Translations under genes and position numbers: made by a program
Source of the DNA: Betaproteobacteria bacterium Ga0077527
GTDB lineage: Bacteria; Pseudomonadota; Gammaproteobacteria; Burkholderiales; SG8-41
NCBI GenBank assembly: GCA_001464815.1
Contig: LNDW01000021.1
Coordinates: 148,218 to 212,217 of the forward strand
Direction of reading: 5' to 3'
Length of the DNA stretch: 64,000 bases
In this document: piece after piece, positions 25,407 to 35,731 of the stretch
Position numbering within the stretch: the first letter of the stretch is position 1
Layout: each line of letters begins with the position of its first letter
The notes under the pieces: model-generated
The model's input: only the letters and a program-made list of their open reading frames with translations
Told to the model about the DNA's origin: nothing
Database searches by the model: none

Positions 25407-25700
25407 ATGTTCAAGATACCAAAGCAGGAATACACCGCGGAGTTCAAGACACTGGCGGTCAAGCGGGTTGAGGCTGGGCAAGGGATCGGGCCTGTGGCGC
25501 GGGATCTGGGTCTGGTCGAGCAGACGCTGCGCAACTGGGTCAAGGCGGTCAAGCAAGGCAAGCTCAACGCGCCTGGCAGCAAGGCGGTCACGGCAGAGCA
25601 GATGGAACTCTCACGCGTGCGTGCCGAGAATGCCCGTCTGCGGATGGAGAATGAAATTTTAAAAAAAGCGACGGCGTACTTCGCCAAGGATGCGCTATGA
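25407..25700 (+). CDS. IS3-family transposase OrfA
   Basis: The 97-residue OrfA has a helix-turn-helix (YTAEFKTLAVKRVEAGQG...VEQTLRNWVKA, residues 9-50) and a C-terminal leucine-zipper-like helix (ELSRVRAENARLRMENEIL). It binds the IS ends. A run of seven A at 25661-25667 forms a slippery A-AAA-AAA site; shifting to -1 there enters the orfB frame without a stop, the usual way IS3 elements make the OrfAB transposase. GGAGG lies upstream of the ATG. Its stop also overlaps an orfB ATG (ATGA). Confidence 0.85.
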   Translation: MFKIPKQEYTAEFKTLAVKRVEAGQGIGPVARDLGLVEQTLRNWVKAVKQGKLNAPGSKAVTAEQMELSRVRAENARLRMENEILKKATAYFAKDAL

Positions 25701-26027
25701 AGTACGCCTGGATCGACACGCAGCGCAAAGCGTATCCGCTGCCGGTGATGTGCGAAACGCTGACGGTGAGCATTAGCGGCTACCGTGCCTGGAAGCGTGG
25801 TGGCTGCCCGACCCGAAAACGACTGACCGATGTCCAAGTGCTGGCCCTGATCCGCGCCATCCATACCCAGCGCAAGGGGGCATACGGCTCGCCCCGGATG
25901 ATGCGGGAGATCCGGGGGCGTGGTTTCCCGGCGAGCAAGGCACGGGTTGAGCGTTTGATGCGTGCGCATGGCATCCGGGGTCGGCACAAGCGGTGCTACA
26001 AGGCGACGACGGACTCGAAACATGGAT
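25697..26027 (+). pseudogene. IS3-family transposase OrfB, truncated
   Basis: Only the N-terminal HTH_21 part remains (GAYGSPRMMREIRGRG...VERLMRAHGIRGRHKR), followed by the start of the linker (KATTDSKHGL). The rve/DDE catalytic domain is absent: at 26028 the sequence switches to the left end of another IS copy, and the frame runs on only to 26062. It cannot catalyse transposition. Confidence 0.8.
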
Positions 26028-26122
26028 TGAGCTTCCCCCGAAATTTCGTCTTCCATGAGTAAGTCGATAGGATGACGAAACGGGAGGAAGCTGATGTTCA
26101 AGATACCGAAGCAGGAATACAC
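26028..26122 (+). mobile_element. Left-end fragment of a second, related IS
   Basis: The first 27 bases repeat the left end at 25341 exactly. The leader then diverges, but the orfA start (MFKIPKQEYT) with GGGAGG upstream is again recognisable. Homology stops at 26122, where the REP-type element begins. It inserted into, or recombined with, the first IS copy and was itself interrupted. Confidence 0.75.
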
Positions 26123-26127
26123 ATCCC

Positions 26128-26177
26128 AAAGGTACCGGAGTAGATTTCTTTCAAAGGTGCCGGAGTAGATTTCTTTT
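26128..26177. repeat. Two tandem REP-like repeats
   Basis: Two copies of AAAGGT[A/G]CCGGAGTAGATTTCTTT follow each other with one base between them. The inverted relative is at 26961-26985 and another at 24083-24103. They flank the REP-associated transposase and are its likely substrates. Confidence 0.6.
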
Positions 26178-26197
26178 CCATCACAATCCTCCGTTCT

Positions 26198-26923
26198 CTA
26201 TAAACCCAACACCAGTTGATCCACTGACTCAACATCACCCACCTTGGCTCGTCGCCCTTGCCGCATAGGCTTGAGCCGCTTGCCCAACGCGGCTTCCATT
26301 TCTTCACGAAACCGCTCATTGCCCAAGGGCTGCCCGTGGTTCAGGGCCTTGCGGATATCGGCGACCGCCGCCTCATCGAGATGAGCGCGAAACAAGGCGC
26401 GGTACACTGATCGACGCTCTTCCGCATTGATGGCCAAGGCCAGATAGAGTGGATGGTCGGTGATCAGCGGATTGGTTTCGCCCAAGCCATGCCAGCGGTA
26501 GCTGGTCCAGCGATAGTCCGCCGGGTCATCAACCATGTTCGCGGTAACGGGGTTGAGTTCAATATAGCGATAGCAGGTGAGCAGATAGTCTTCAGCCTGG
26601 ATGACGCTGGCCTTGAAGCGTCCCTCCCAGACCGAGCCGCTGCGTTTATAAGTGCGATTGAGGTATTGTGCGTAGTGGCGCCCGAGGGATTGCATCATCC
26701 AGGTAATGCTGTCGGCCTGCCGGGGGCTTACCAGCAGGTGGACGTGATTGGTCATCAAGGCATAGGCGTGGATATCACAGCCGTATTTGGCTGCGGCATC
26801 TTTCAGCCAGTGCAGGTAACAGTGATAGTCCTCATCGCTAAAAAAACACGCCGTGCGATTATGTCCACGCTGCACGATGTGCTGCGGGTGGCCGATCAGA
26901 TTGACGCGGGGACGGCGAGGCAT
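26198..26923 (-). CDS. REP-associated tyrosine transposase (RAYT, Y1 HUH family)
   Basis: The 241-residue protein carries the HUH motif NHVHLLV (H60, H62) and a tyrosine-bearing helix YRYIELNPV (Y118/Y120), the layout of single-strand Y1 transposases related to IS200/IS605 TnpA. The opening MPRRPRVNLIGHPQHIVQRG and the basic C-terminus are typical of RAYT proteins that process REP hairpins. The frame is intact. Its ends carry matching REP-like repeats, so it may be or have been active. A similar fragment lies 2.9 kb upstream. Confidence 0.92.
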   Translation of the reverse strand: MPRRPRVNLIGHPQHIVQRGHNRTACFFSDEDYHCYLHWLKDAAAKYGCDIHAYALMTNHVHLLVSPRQADSITWMMQSLGRHYAQYLNRTYKRSGSVWEGRFKASVIQAEDYLLTCYRYIELNPVTANMVDDPADYRWTSYRWHGLGETNPLITDHPLYLALAINAEERRSVYRALFRAHLDEAAVADIRKALNHGQPLGNERFREEMEAALGKRLKPMRQGRRAKVGDVESVDQLVLGL

Positions 26924-26960
26924 GGTTGGGGCCGATCAGGCTAATGAATGGTCATGGCTG

Positions 26961-26985
26961 AAAAGAAATTGACTCCGGTTCCTTT
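26961..26985. repeat. Inverted REP-like repeat at the right end of the transposase element
   Basis: AAAAGAAATTGACTCCGGTT is the inverted counterpart of the left-end repeats, with a few mismatches, and is also present in the solo fragment at 24083-24103. Confidence 0.6.
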
Positions 26986-27133
26986 GGTGTTCCTTTGGCC
27001 GTTCTTTTGGTCGGTACCTTTGGTGGCGATCGTCTGGGCATGACAAGTGCCGCGCGTTGATTGTCTGGCTTTAACGCGTTGCTGGCGGTAAAGTTATACC
27101 GACCCTGTTCAAAGTCATGGAATTAAAAATCAC

Positions 27134-27313
27134 GTGAAAGAGCGCGCCAAGTATGGTCGCAGCAAGGTGGCGGCAACCCGTCAGTTTCCTCGCATTGCGA
27201 CAGAGGAATCTTCCTGTGCACGGTCAGGGCTGGGTTCACGCATTGCGGCACGTTTCAGCAAGGTGGGTCTTGCGGTTGAGTTGCCGGAGTTTCACGCCGC
27301 TGCAACCCGGTAA
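27134..27313 (+). pseudogene. Remnant of a FitA-like antitoxin gene
   Basis: A GTG-initiated frame of 59 codons ends in SGLGSRIAARFSKVGLAVELPEF, closely resembling the C-terminal toxin-binding tail of FitA-type ribbon-helix-helix antitoxins, and begins with KERAKYGRSKVAA, reminiscent of the end of their DNA-binding helix. The N-terminal strand is missing or out of frame (MELKIT in another frame just upstream) and no PIN-domain toxin follows. The surrounding 26986-27375 region otherwise shows no intact gene, so this is read as decayed. Confidence 0.35.
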
Positions 27314-27375
27314 AACTCATTCAAGCCTTGATCATTTAGAGCGCCTAGCAAAATGATTCTGACCATCCGAAAAAT

Positions 27376-27456
27376 CCCCCTCACCCTCGGTCCTTCTCCC
27401 GGAAGGAGAGGGAAGAAAAGCCCTTCTCCCACTGGGAGAAGGCTTGGGATGAGGGA
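27376..27456. repeat. Dispersed palindromic repeat (REPIN-like)
   Basis: The element runs from CCCCCTCACCCTCGG to GGGATGAGGG, so its ends are inverted (CCCTCA / TGAGGG). It contains a perfect stem CCTTCTCCC-ACT-GGGAGAAGG at 27422-27442. A shorter relative is at 10211-10250. It lies in the gap before pgpA. Confidence 0.6.
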
Positions 27457-27503
27457 AGCTTTTCATTCTGCTGGGCACCCTTAGACGTACCAGCTTCCGT
27501 TTT

Positions 27504-27998
27504 ATGACTGATACCACCGTCCGCCCCGATTTCCGTTTCCTGTTCCGCCATCCCGCGCACTTCATCGCCTTCGGCGGCGGGGCGGGGCTGGCGCCGGTGG
27601 CGCCGGGTACCTTCGGCACGCTGCTGGCGCTGCCGATCTTTCACTGGCTGTCGCCACAGATTGAGCCCTGGAGTTTTCTGGTGCTGGTGGTGGCGCTGTT
27701 CTGGATCGGTGTCTGGGCTTCAGCGGTGACCGGGCGTGCCCTCGGAGCGGCAGACCACGGCGGCATGGTGTGGGACGAGACAGTGGCTTTTCTGCTGGTG
27801 CTGTTTTTTGTGCCAGCCACCGGCTACTGGCAGGCATTTGCCTTCCTGATTTTCCGCTTGTTCGACATTCTGAAACCGCCGCCGATTCGCTACTATGACC
27901 GCTTGCTCAAGAACGGCTTTGGTGTGATGTGGGATGACCTGCTCGCTGCCGGTTACACGTTGCTGGTGATGGCCGTGGCCTACAGCCTGATTGGATGA
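27504..27998 (+). CDS. pgpA: Phosphatidylglycerophosphatase A
   Basis: The 164-residue inner-membrane enzyme removes phosphate from phosphatidylglycerophosphate to form phosphatidylglycerol. PgpA signatures are FGGGAGLAPVAPGTFGTLLALP at the N-terminus, the acidic MVWDETVAF, FRLFDILKPPPIRYYDRL and a final MWDDLLAAGYTLL; four hydrophobic segments are present. The usual upstream neighbour thiL is 7 kb away, separated by accessory DNA. The stop lies 13 bases before pncC. Confidence 0.95.
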   Translation: MTDTTVRPDFRFLFRHPAHFIAFGGGAGLAPVAPGTFGTLLALPIFHWLSPQIEPWSFLVLVVALFWIGVWASAVTGRALGAADHGGMVWDETVAFLLVLFFVPATGYWQAFAFLIFRLFDILKPPPIRYYDRLLKNGFGVMWDDLLAAGYTLLVMAVAYSLIG

Positions 27999-28011
27999 CG
28001 GGAGATTGCGC

Positions 28012-28527
28012 ATGGGAGTGGCGGTGGATGATCAAACGCTGGTGCGGCTGGCGTCCGAGGTCGGCGAGGCGCTGAAGGCGCAGGGGCTGATGCTGGCCAC
28101 GGCCGAATCCTGCACCGGCGGCTGGATTGCGCAGGCCTGCACTTCGGTGGACGGCAGCTCGAACTGGTTCGAGCGTGGTTTTGTCAGCTACACCTATATT
28201 TCCAAGCGCGAAATGCTCGGCGTGACGCAGCAAACGCTGGGCGCGCACGGAGCGGTGTCCGAACCGGTGGTGCAGGAGATGGTGACCGGTGCGCTGGCCA
28301 ACAGCCATGCCCAGGTGGCGGTGGCGGTCAGCGGTACCGCCGGTCCCGGTGGCGGCACGCCGCAGAAACCGGTGGGTACTGTGTGTATCGCCTGGGGCGT
28401 CAAGAATGGCGAGCCGAAAAGCCTTACCCGGCACTACGCCGGTGACCGTGAAGCCGTGCGGCGGCAGACGGTGCGTGATGCCCTGCAGGGCCTGCTCGAA
28501 CTGCTGCCCGGTACACACAAGCCATGA
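28012..28527 (+). CDS. pncC: Nicotinamide-nucleotide amidohydrolase (CinA C-terminal family)
   Basis: The 171-residue protein is the stand-alone CinA C-terminal domain that deamidates NMN in NAD recycling. Motifs are LATAESCTGGWIAQ (serine nucleophile region), NWFERGFVSYTY and SGTAGPGGGTPQKPVGTV. ATG 28012 is chosen because GGGAG lies seven bases upstream; a TTG at 27991 would overlap pgpA. It follows pgpA and precedes recA, with about 235 bases of regulatory DNA before the recA start. Confidence 0.94.
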   Translation: MGVAVDDQTLVRLASEVGEALKAQGLMLATAESCTGGWIAQACTSVDGSSNWFERGFVSYTYISKREMLGVTQQTLGAHGAVSEPVVQEMVTGALANSHAQVAVAVSGTAGPGGGTPQKPVGTVCIAWGVKNGEPKSLTRHYAGDREAVRRQTVRDALQGLLELLPGTHKP

Positions 28528-28538
28528 CGGAAAATTTA

Positions 28539-28554
28539 TAAGTATTTGTTTTTA
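28539..28554 (+). promoter_or_regulatory. Recurrent intergenic AT motif, copy 4
   Basis: TAAGTATTTGTTTTTA starts 11 bases after the pncC stop and points toward recA. It is followed by a perfect palindrome ATTGAAT-TTTTT-ATTCAAT (28554-28572). Unlike most copies it is far (209 bases) from the next start codon, upstream of the LexA box. Confidence 0.5.
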
Positions 28555-28592
28555 TTGAATTTTTTATTCAATGAGTGGTTTTTTACACACTA

Positions 28593-28608
28593 CTGTATAA
28601 ATATTCAC
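28593..28608 (+). promoter_or_regulatory. LexA (SOS) box in the recA promoter
   Basis: CTGTATAAATATTCAC matches the proteobacterial LexA consensus CTGTATATATATACAG at 13 of 16 positions. It overlaps a -10-like TATAAA (28596-28601), the arrangement expected for LexA-repressed recA. The distance to the ATG is 155 bases. Confidence 0.6.
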
Positions 28609-28763
28609 CTTTTCCTGAAATTTGTGTAAACTGCGAGCCATCGCAAGACATTAAGCACAACAGAACAAGCATCACGGATCGAGCAAGACCGATCGAATCA
28701 ATCATCAGGCTGGCGCGCAGTCATTCAATCGAACACGCAGACTTGAAAGGCAAAGAGGACATC

Positions 28764-29834
<1,071 letters not shown>

Positions 29835-29877
29835 CGCAGGCGGGTAAGCCAACAGATCATCCCCGGCAGCACGCGCC

Positions 29878-30333
29878 ATGCCGGCTCAAGAACCCAAGCT
29901 GAGGGTCCGTGCACTTAGGCACTTGGCGCGGCGCGAGTACACAAGGCAGGAGCTGGCACGTGTACTCGCGCCGCACGATGCAGTCCTCGACGAGTTCTCG
30001 CAGCGCGGCTGGTTGTCTGAAACAAGGGCTGCGGAGCAGCTGGTGCATGCCCGGCGCGGGCGCTACGGTCCGGCACGTATCCGCCGCGACCTCGAGGCCA
30101 GGGGTGTTTCGGCCGAATTGATCGGCAGTACCGTGGCCGGCCTGAAGGAAGGCGAGTTCGAGGCGGCGCGTGTGGTGTGGCAGAAAAAATTCCGTGAACC
30201 GGCAGGCAGTGCCGCGGAGCGGGCGAAACAGGCGCGGTTCCTGCTGGGCCGCGGTTTCAGTGGCGAAGTGATCACCAAACTGCTGCGGTCCATCGGTCGC
30301 GGCCAAACAGAAGATAACGGAGACGAATCATGA
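29878..30333 (+). CDS. recX: Regulatory protein RecX
   Basis: The 151-residue RecX inhibits RecA filament activity. It is built of three-helix repeats, with family signatures RVRALRHLARREYTRQEL, FSQRGWLSETRAAEQLVHARRGRYGPARIRRDLEARGV and ARFLLGRGFSGEVITKLL. The position directly after recA is conserved in many proteobacteria and suggests shared SOS control. Its stop overlaps the ATG of a 33-codon ORF. Confidence 0.94.
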   Translation: MPAQEPKLRVRALRHLARREYTRQELARVLAPHDAVLDEFSQRGWLSETRAAEQLVHARRGRYGPARIRRDLEARGVSAELIGSTVAGLKEGEFEAARVVWQKKFREPAGSAAERAKQARFLLGRGFSGEVITKLLRSIGRGQTEDNGDES

Positions 30334-30431
30334 TCCTGATGATGATGCTGTGGAACAAGGCCCAGGAGTACCGCGACCAGTGCGTGTTTTACGGCGCAAT
30401 GGCGATCACCTTCATGCTGATGGTGGTCTGA
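30330..30431 (+). CDS. 33-residue hydrophobic peptide overlapping recX
   Basis: An ATG shares four bases (ATGA) with the recX stop and opens 33 codons: MILMMMLWNKAQEYRDQCVF then YGAMAITFMLMVV. ACGGAGA lies nine bases upstream. The product is Met-rich, with a short hydrophobic N-terminus, a polar middle and a hydrophobic C-terminus of about 13 residues, suggesting a tiny membrane-associated peptide. There is no homologue I can name. Tight overlap and a plausible binding site are the only evidence for translation. Confidence 0.4.
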   Translation: MILMMMLWNKAQEYRDQCVFYGAMAITFMLMVV

Positions 30432-30567
30432 GCCGGCGCACGGATGGCACGTCCACAGGCTACAATGTGGATGCCGCCGGATGGACCGCGCAACGGTCCT
30501 GAACTACTGAAATCACGGCGGCACCGGCCGCCGTTCGCGGCTGAACCCAATCGATGAGGTTTGCCGC

Positions 30568-31563
30568 ATGAAATCCTGCTTTTTCACCTTCCGCTTTTTT
30601 ACTGTATTTACCCCGCTGTTTTTGCTGCCAGTGCTGATGCTGCCGGCGATGCCGGCCACGGCGCAGGCCTACCCGACCAAGCCGCTGCGTTTTGTGGTGT
30701 CGTTCACCCCCGGTGGTTCGCAGGATGTGGTGGCGCGGCTGTTCGGGCAGAAGGTCGGCGAGGCGCTTGGCCAGCAGGTGGTGATCGAGAACCGTGCCGG
30801 CGCCGGCGGGCTGATCTCGGCGCAGATCGTGGCCCGCTCCAACCCGGACGGTCATACGCTGTTCCTGTCCAACGGCGCGCCGCTGGCGATCATTCCCAAC
30901 CTGCAGCCGAATGTCGATTACCATCCGCTGAAGGATTTCACCCACATCATTCATCTGATTGATTTGCCGCTGGTGGTGCTGGTCAATACCAAACTGCCGG
31001 TCACCGGCATCAAGGAGCTGATCGCCTATTCAAAGGCGAACAAGGGGCGCATCAACACCGCCTCCACCGGCAACGGCACCTACACCCACCTCACGCTGGA
31101 ACTGTTCAAGATCGCCACCGGCGCGAATCTGACCCATGTGCCGTACAAGGGCGCCGCGCCGGCTTTCACCGACCTGCTCGGCGGCCAGATCGAGAGCATG
31201 TTCACCACCACCGCTTCGGCGCAGCCGCATCTGGCTTCGGGCCGGGTTCGGGTGCTGGCGGTGACCACGCCGAAACGCGCGTCGCTGATGCCCAGTGTGC
31301 CGACGATGACCGAATCCGGTTTCCCCGGTTTTGAAGTGTCATCATGGGCCGGCGTGTCCGGGCCGGCGGGCATTCCGCCGGCGGTGGCGAAGCGGCTGGC
31401 GGTGGAATTCGGCAAGGCGATGGAATTGCCGGATACCAAGGCCCGTCTTGCCAGCCTCGGTGTCGAGCCTTCAGGGGCGACGCATGAGGTCTTCACCAAA
31501 ATGATCCGCGACGAGAGCGAGCGCTGGGCGAAGGTGATCAAGACCGCCGAAATCCGGCCCTGA
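30568..31563 (+). CDS. Bug/TctC-family tripartite tricarboxylate transporter solute-binding protein
   Basis: The 331-residue protein has a signal peptide (hydrophobic FFTVFTPLFLLPVLML, cleavage after ATAQA near residue 31) and the Bug fold: YPTKPLRFVVSFTPGGSQDVVAR, ENRAGAGGLISA, NTASTGNGTYTHLTLELF and VPYKGAAPAFTDLLGGQI. Bug proteins bind carboxylates, often with the carboxylate held by the two-glycine loop. No TctA/TctB membrane genes are nearby, as is usual for orphan Bugs. An opine-dehydrogenase-like gene follows within eight bases, so the two may handle related substrates. Confidence 0.93.
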   Translation: MKSCFFTFRFFTVFTPLFLLPVLMLPAMPATAQAYPTKPLRFVVSFTPGGSQDVVARLFGQKVGEALGQQVVIENRAGAGGLISAQIVARSNPDGHTLFLSNGAPLAIIPNLQPNVDYHPLKDFTHIIHLIDLPLVVLVNTKLPVTGIKELIAYSKANKGRINTASTGNGTYTHLTLELFKIATGANLTHVPYKGAAPAFTDLLGGQIESMFTTTASAQPHLASGRVRVLAVTTPKRASLMPSVPTMTESGFPGFEVSSWAGVSGPAGIPPAVAKRLAVEFGKAMELPDTKARLASLGVEPSGATHEVFTKMIRDESERWAKVIKTAEIRP

Positions 31564-31570
31564 TCCGGCG

Positions 31571-32647
31571 ATGCGTTCCGTCGCGATAGTCGGCGCCGGT
31601 CCGGTGGCCCGCGCCAGCGCGGTGTTGCTGGTGCGCATGGGCCATGCCGCATCACTGTGGTCACCCAGCGGCCGCAAGACGGCGGCGCTGGCGCCTGCCG
31701 CCGCCGGCCGCGCGCGCCTGCCTTACACCGGCTGCATCAGCGGCAGCATCGAGGTCGGCATCATCACCGATCCGGCGCAGCTCGCGCAGCACGATGTGGT
31801 GCTGATCGCCGTTCCGGGCAATGCCTACCCATCGATCCTGCCGTGTATCACCCCGCATCTGCGTGTTGCGCAGACCGTGATCGTCAGCGGCGCGTTGTCA
31901 CTGGCGCCGTTGTGGCTTTATGAGCGCAGCGGTGCGCCCGGTGCGCGGCCGCTGCTGCTGTCCTGGGGCACCACCATTGCCACCGCGCGGCTGCCCGATC
32001 CGGCGGGGGTTCAGGTCAACACCGTGCGAACGCGTTTTGAGGTTGCAGCATTGCCCGAAAGCCGCGGCGGGGAAGCATTGACGATCTGCCGCGAACTGTT
32101 TGGTGATCACTTCAGCGTCGCTCCACTGCTCGCCACGGCCCTGCTCAACGTCAATCCGGTGGCGCATGTCGCGGAAGTGCTGCCCAACCTGACACGTATC
32201 GACCGGCGCGAAGCCTGGTCGCTGTTCGGTTGCCTGACCCCTTCGGCGGCGCGGCTGGGCGAAGCCATTGACCTGGAGCGTCAGGCGATTGCCCGCGCCT
32301 TTGGCCTTGAGGTGCGCTCGATCCACGAGCACACTCATCTTTCCTATCATGTGCCACTGGGCAGCTATGCCGAAATGGCGGCCGCCATTGATGCCGGCGG
32401 CGGCAGCCCGCTGGGCCCGGTCACGCTGGAGCACCGGTATCTGCTGGAGGACGTGCCCTATGGCCTGGTGTTCTACGAAACCCTGGCGGCAATTGTCGGC
32501 GTCGCGGTACCCAATATCAGCGCCGCAATCACGCTGTTTTCGACGGTCAGCGGACATGATTTCCGCACTGAAAACGTGCTGTTGCACGAGCTGGGGCTGG
32601 ATCGCCTGAGCCCGGCCGAACTGATGGCCCGCTGCAGTGGTGACTGA
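31571..32647 (+). CDS. NAD/NADP octopine/nopaline dehydrogenase family protein
   Basis: The 358-residue protein starts with a Rossmann fold (SVAIVGAGPVARASAVLLVR, GxGxxA). The C-terminal domain shows the opine-dehydrogenase core: ALLNVNPVAHVAEVLPNLTRID, EVRSIHEHTHLSYH and LEHRYLLEDVPYGLVFYETLAAIVGV, including the His/Asp pair used for catalysis. The family reduces imines formed from amino acids and keto acids, or acts in the reverse direction; the substrate is unknown. It is directly downstream of the Bug gene and upstream of alaS. Confidence 0.82.
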   Translation: MRSVAIVGAGPVARASAVLLVRMGHAASLWSPSGRKTAALAPAAAGRARLPYTGCISGSIEVGIITDPAQLAQHDVVLIAVPGNAYPSILPCITPHLRVAQTVIVSGALSLAPLWLYERSGAPGARPLLLSWGTTIATARLPDPAGVQVNTVRTRFEVAALPESRGGEALTICRELFGDHFSVAPLLATALLNVNPVAHVAEVLPNLTRIDRREAWSLFGCLTPSAARLGEAIDLERQAIARAFGLEVRSIHEHTHLSYHVPLGSYAEMAAAIDAGGGSPLGPVTLEHRYLLEDVPYGLVFYETLAAIVGVAVPNISAAITLFSTVSGHDFRTENVLLHELGLDRLSPAELMARCSGD

Positions 32648-32675
32648 GCCGGGAGGGACGCGGAAGAAAGTGGTT

Positions 32676-35650
<2,975 letters not shown>

Positions 35651-35670
35651 TGAGTGCAGAATGCAGAGTA

Positions 35671-35706
35671 AAACCCGGGGCGGAGACGTTGCCGGGTTTT
35701 TTATTT
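35671..35706 (+). terminator. Intrinsic terminator after the alaS unit
   Basis: AAACCCGG and CCGGGTTT form a stem around a 13-base loop, followed by TTTATTTT. It lies between the small exported-protein gene and the convergent phosphomutase gene. Confidence 0.75.
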
Positions 35707-35731
35707 TGTACTTTGCATTTTGCAACGCCCT

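Larger units (their letters stand above)
25341..26027 (+). mobile_element. IS3-family insertion sequence, truncated at its right end
   Basis: The left terminus starts with TG (TGAGCTTCCCCCGAAATTTC), as IS3-family ends do. It contains a complete orfA and the first ~110 codons of orfB; the rest, including the DDE integrase core and the right inverted repeat, is missing because a second IS left end begins at 26028. The element is therefore inactive unless complemented. Confidence 0.8.
26123..26985 (-). mobile_element. REP-associated tyrosine transposase element with REP-like ends
   Basis: The transposase gene is bounded on the left by two direct REP-like copies (26128-26151 and 26153-26177, core CCGGAGTAGATTTCTTT) and on the right by an inverted copy (26961-26985, core GACTCCGGTTCCTTT). 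The unit sits inside the second IS fragment. A broken partner copy lies at 23985-24103. Confidence 0.65.

Noticed and set aside
27153-27356. 67-codon plus-strand ORF in the gap before pgpA
   Set aside because: Its translation is Arg/Trp/Ser-rich without family features; the overlapping frame ending at 27313 has the antitoxin-like tail.
28575-28763. Longer N-terminus for RecA starting at 28575
   Set aside because: The added residues cross the LexA box and promoter and do not match the family; ATG 28764 has a good ribosome binding site.
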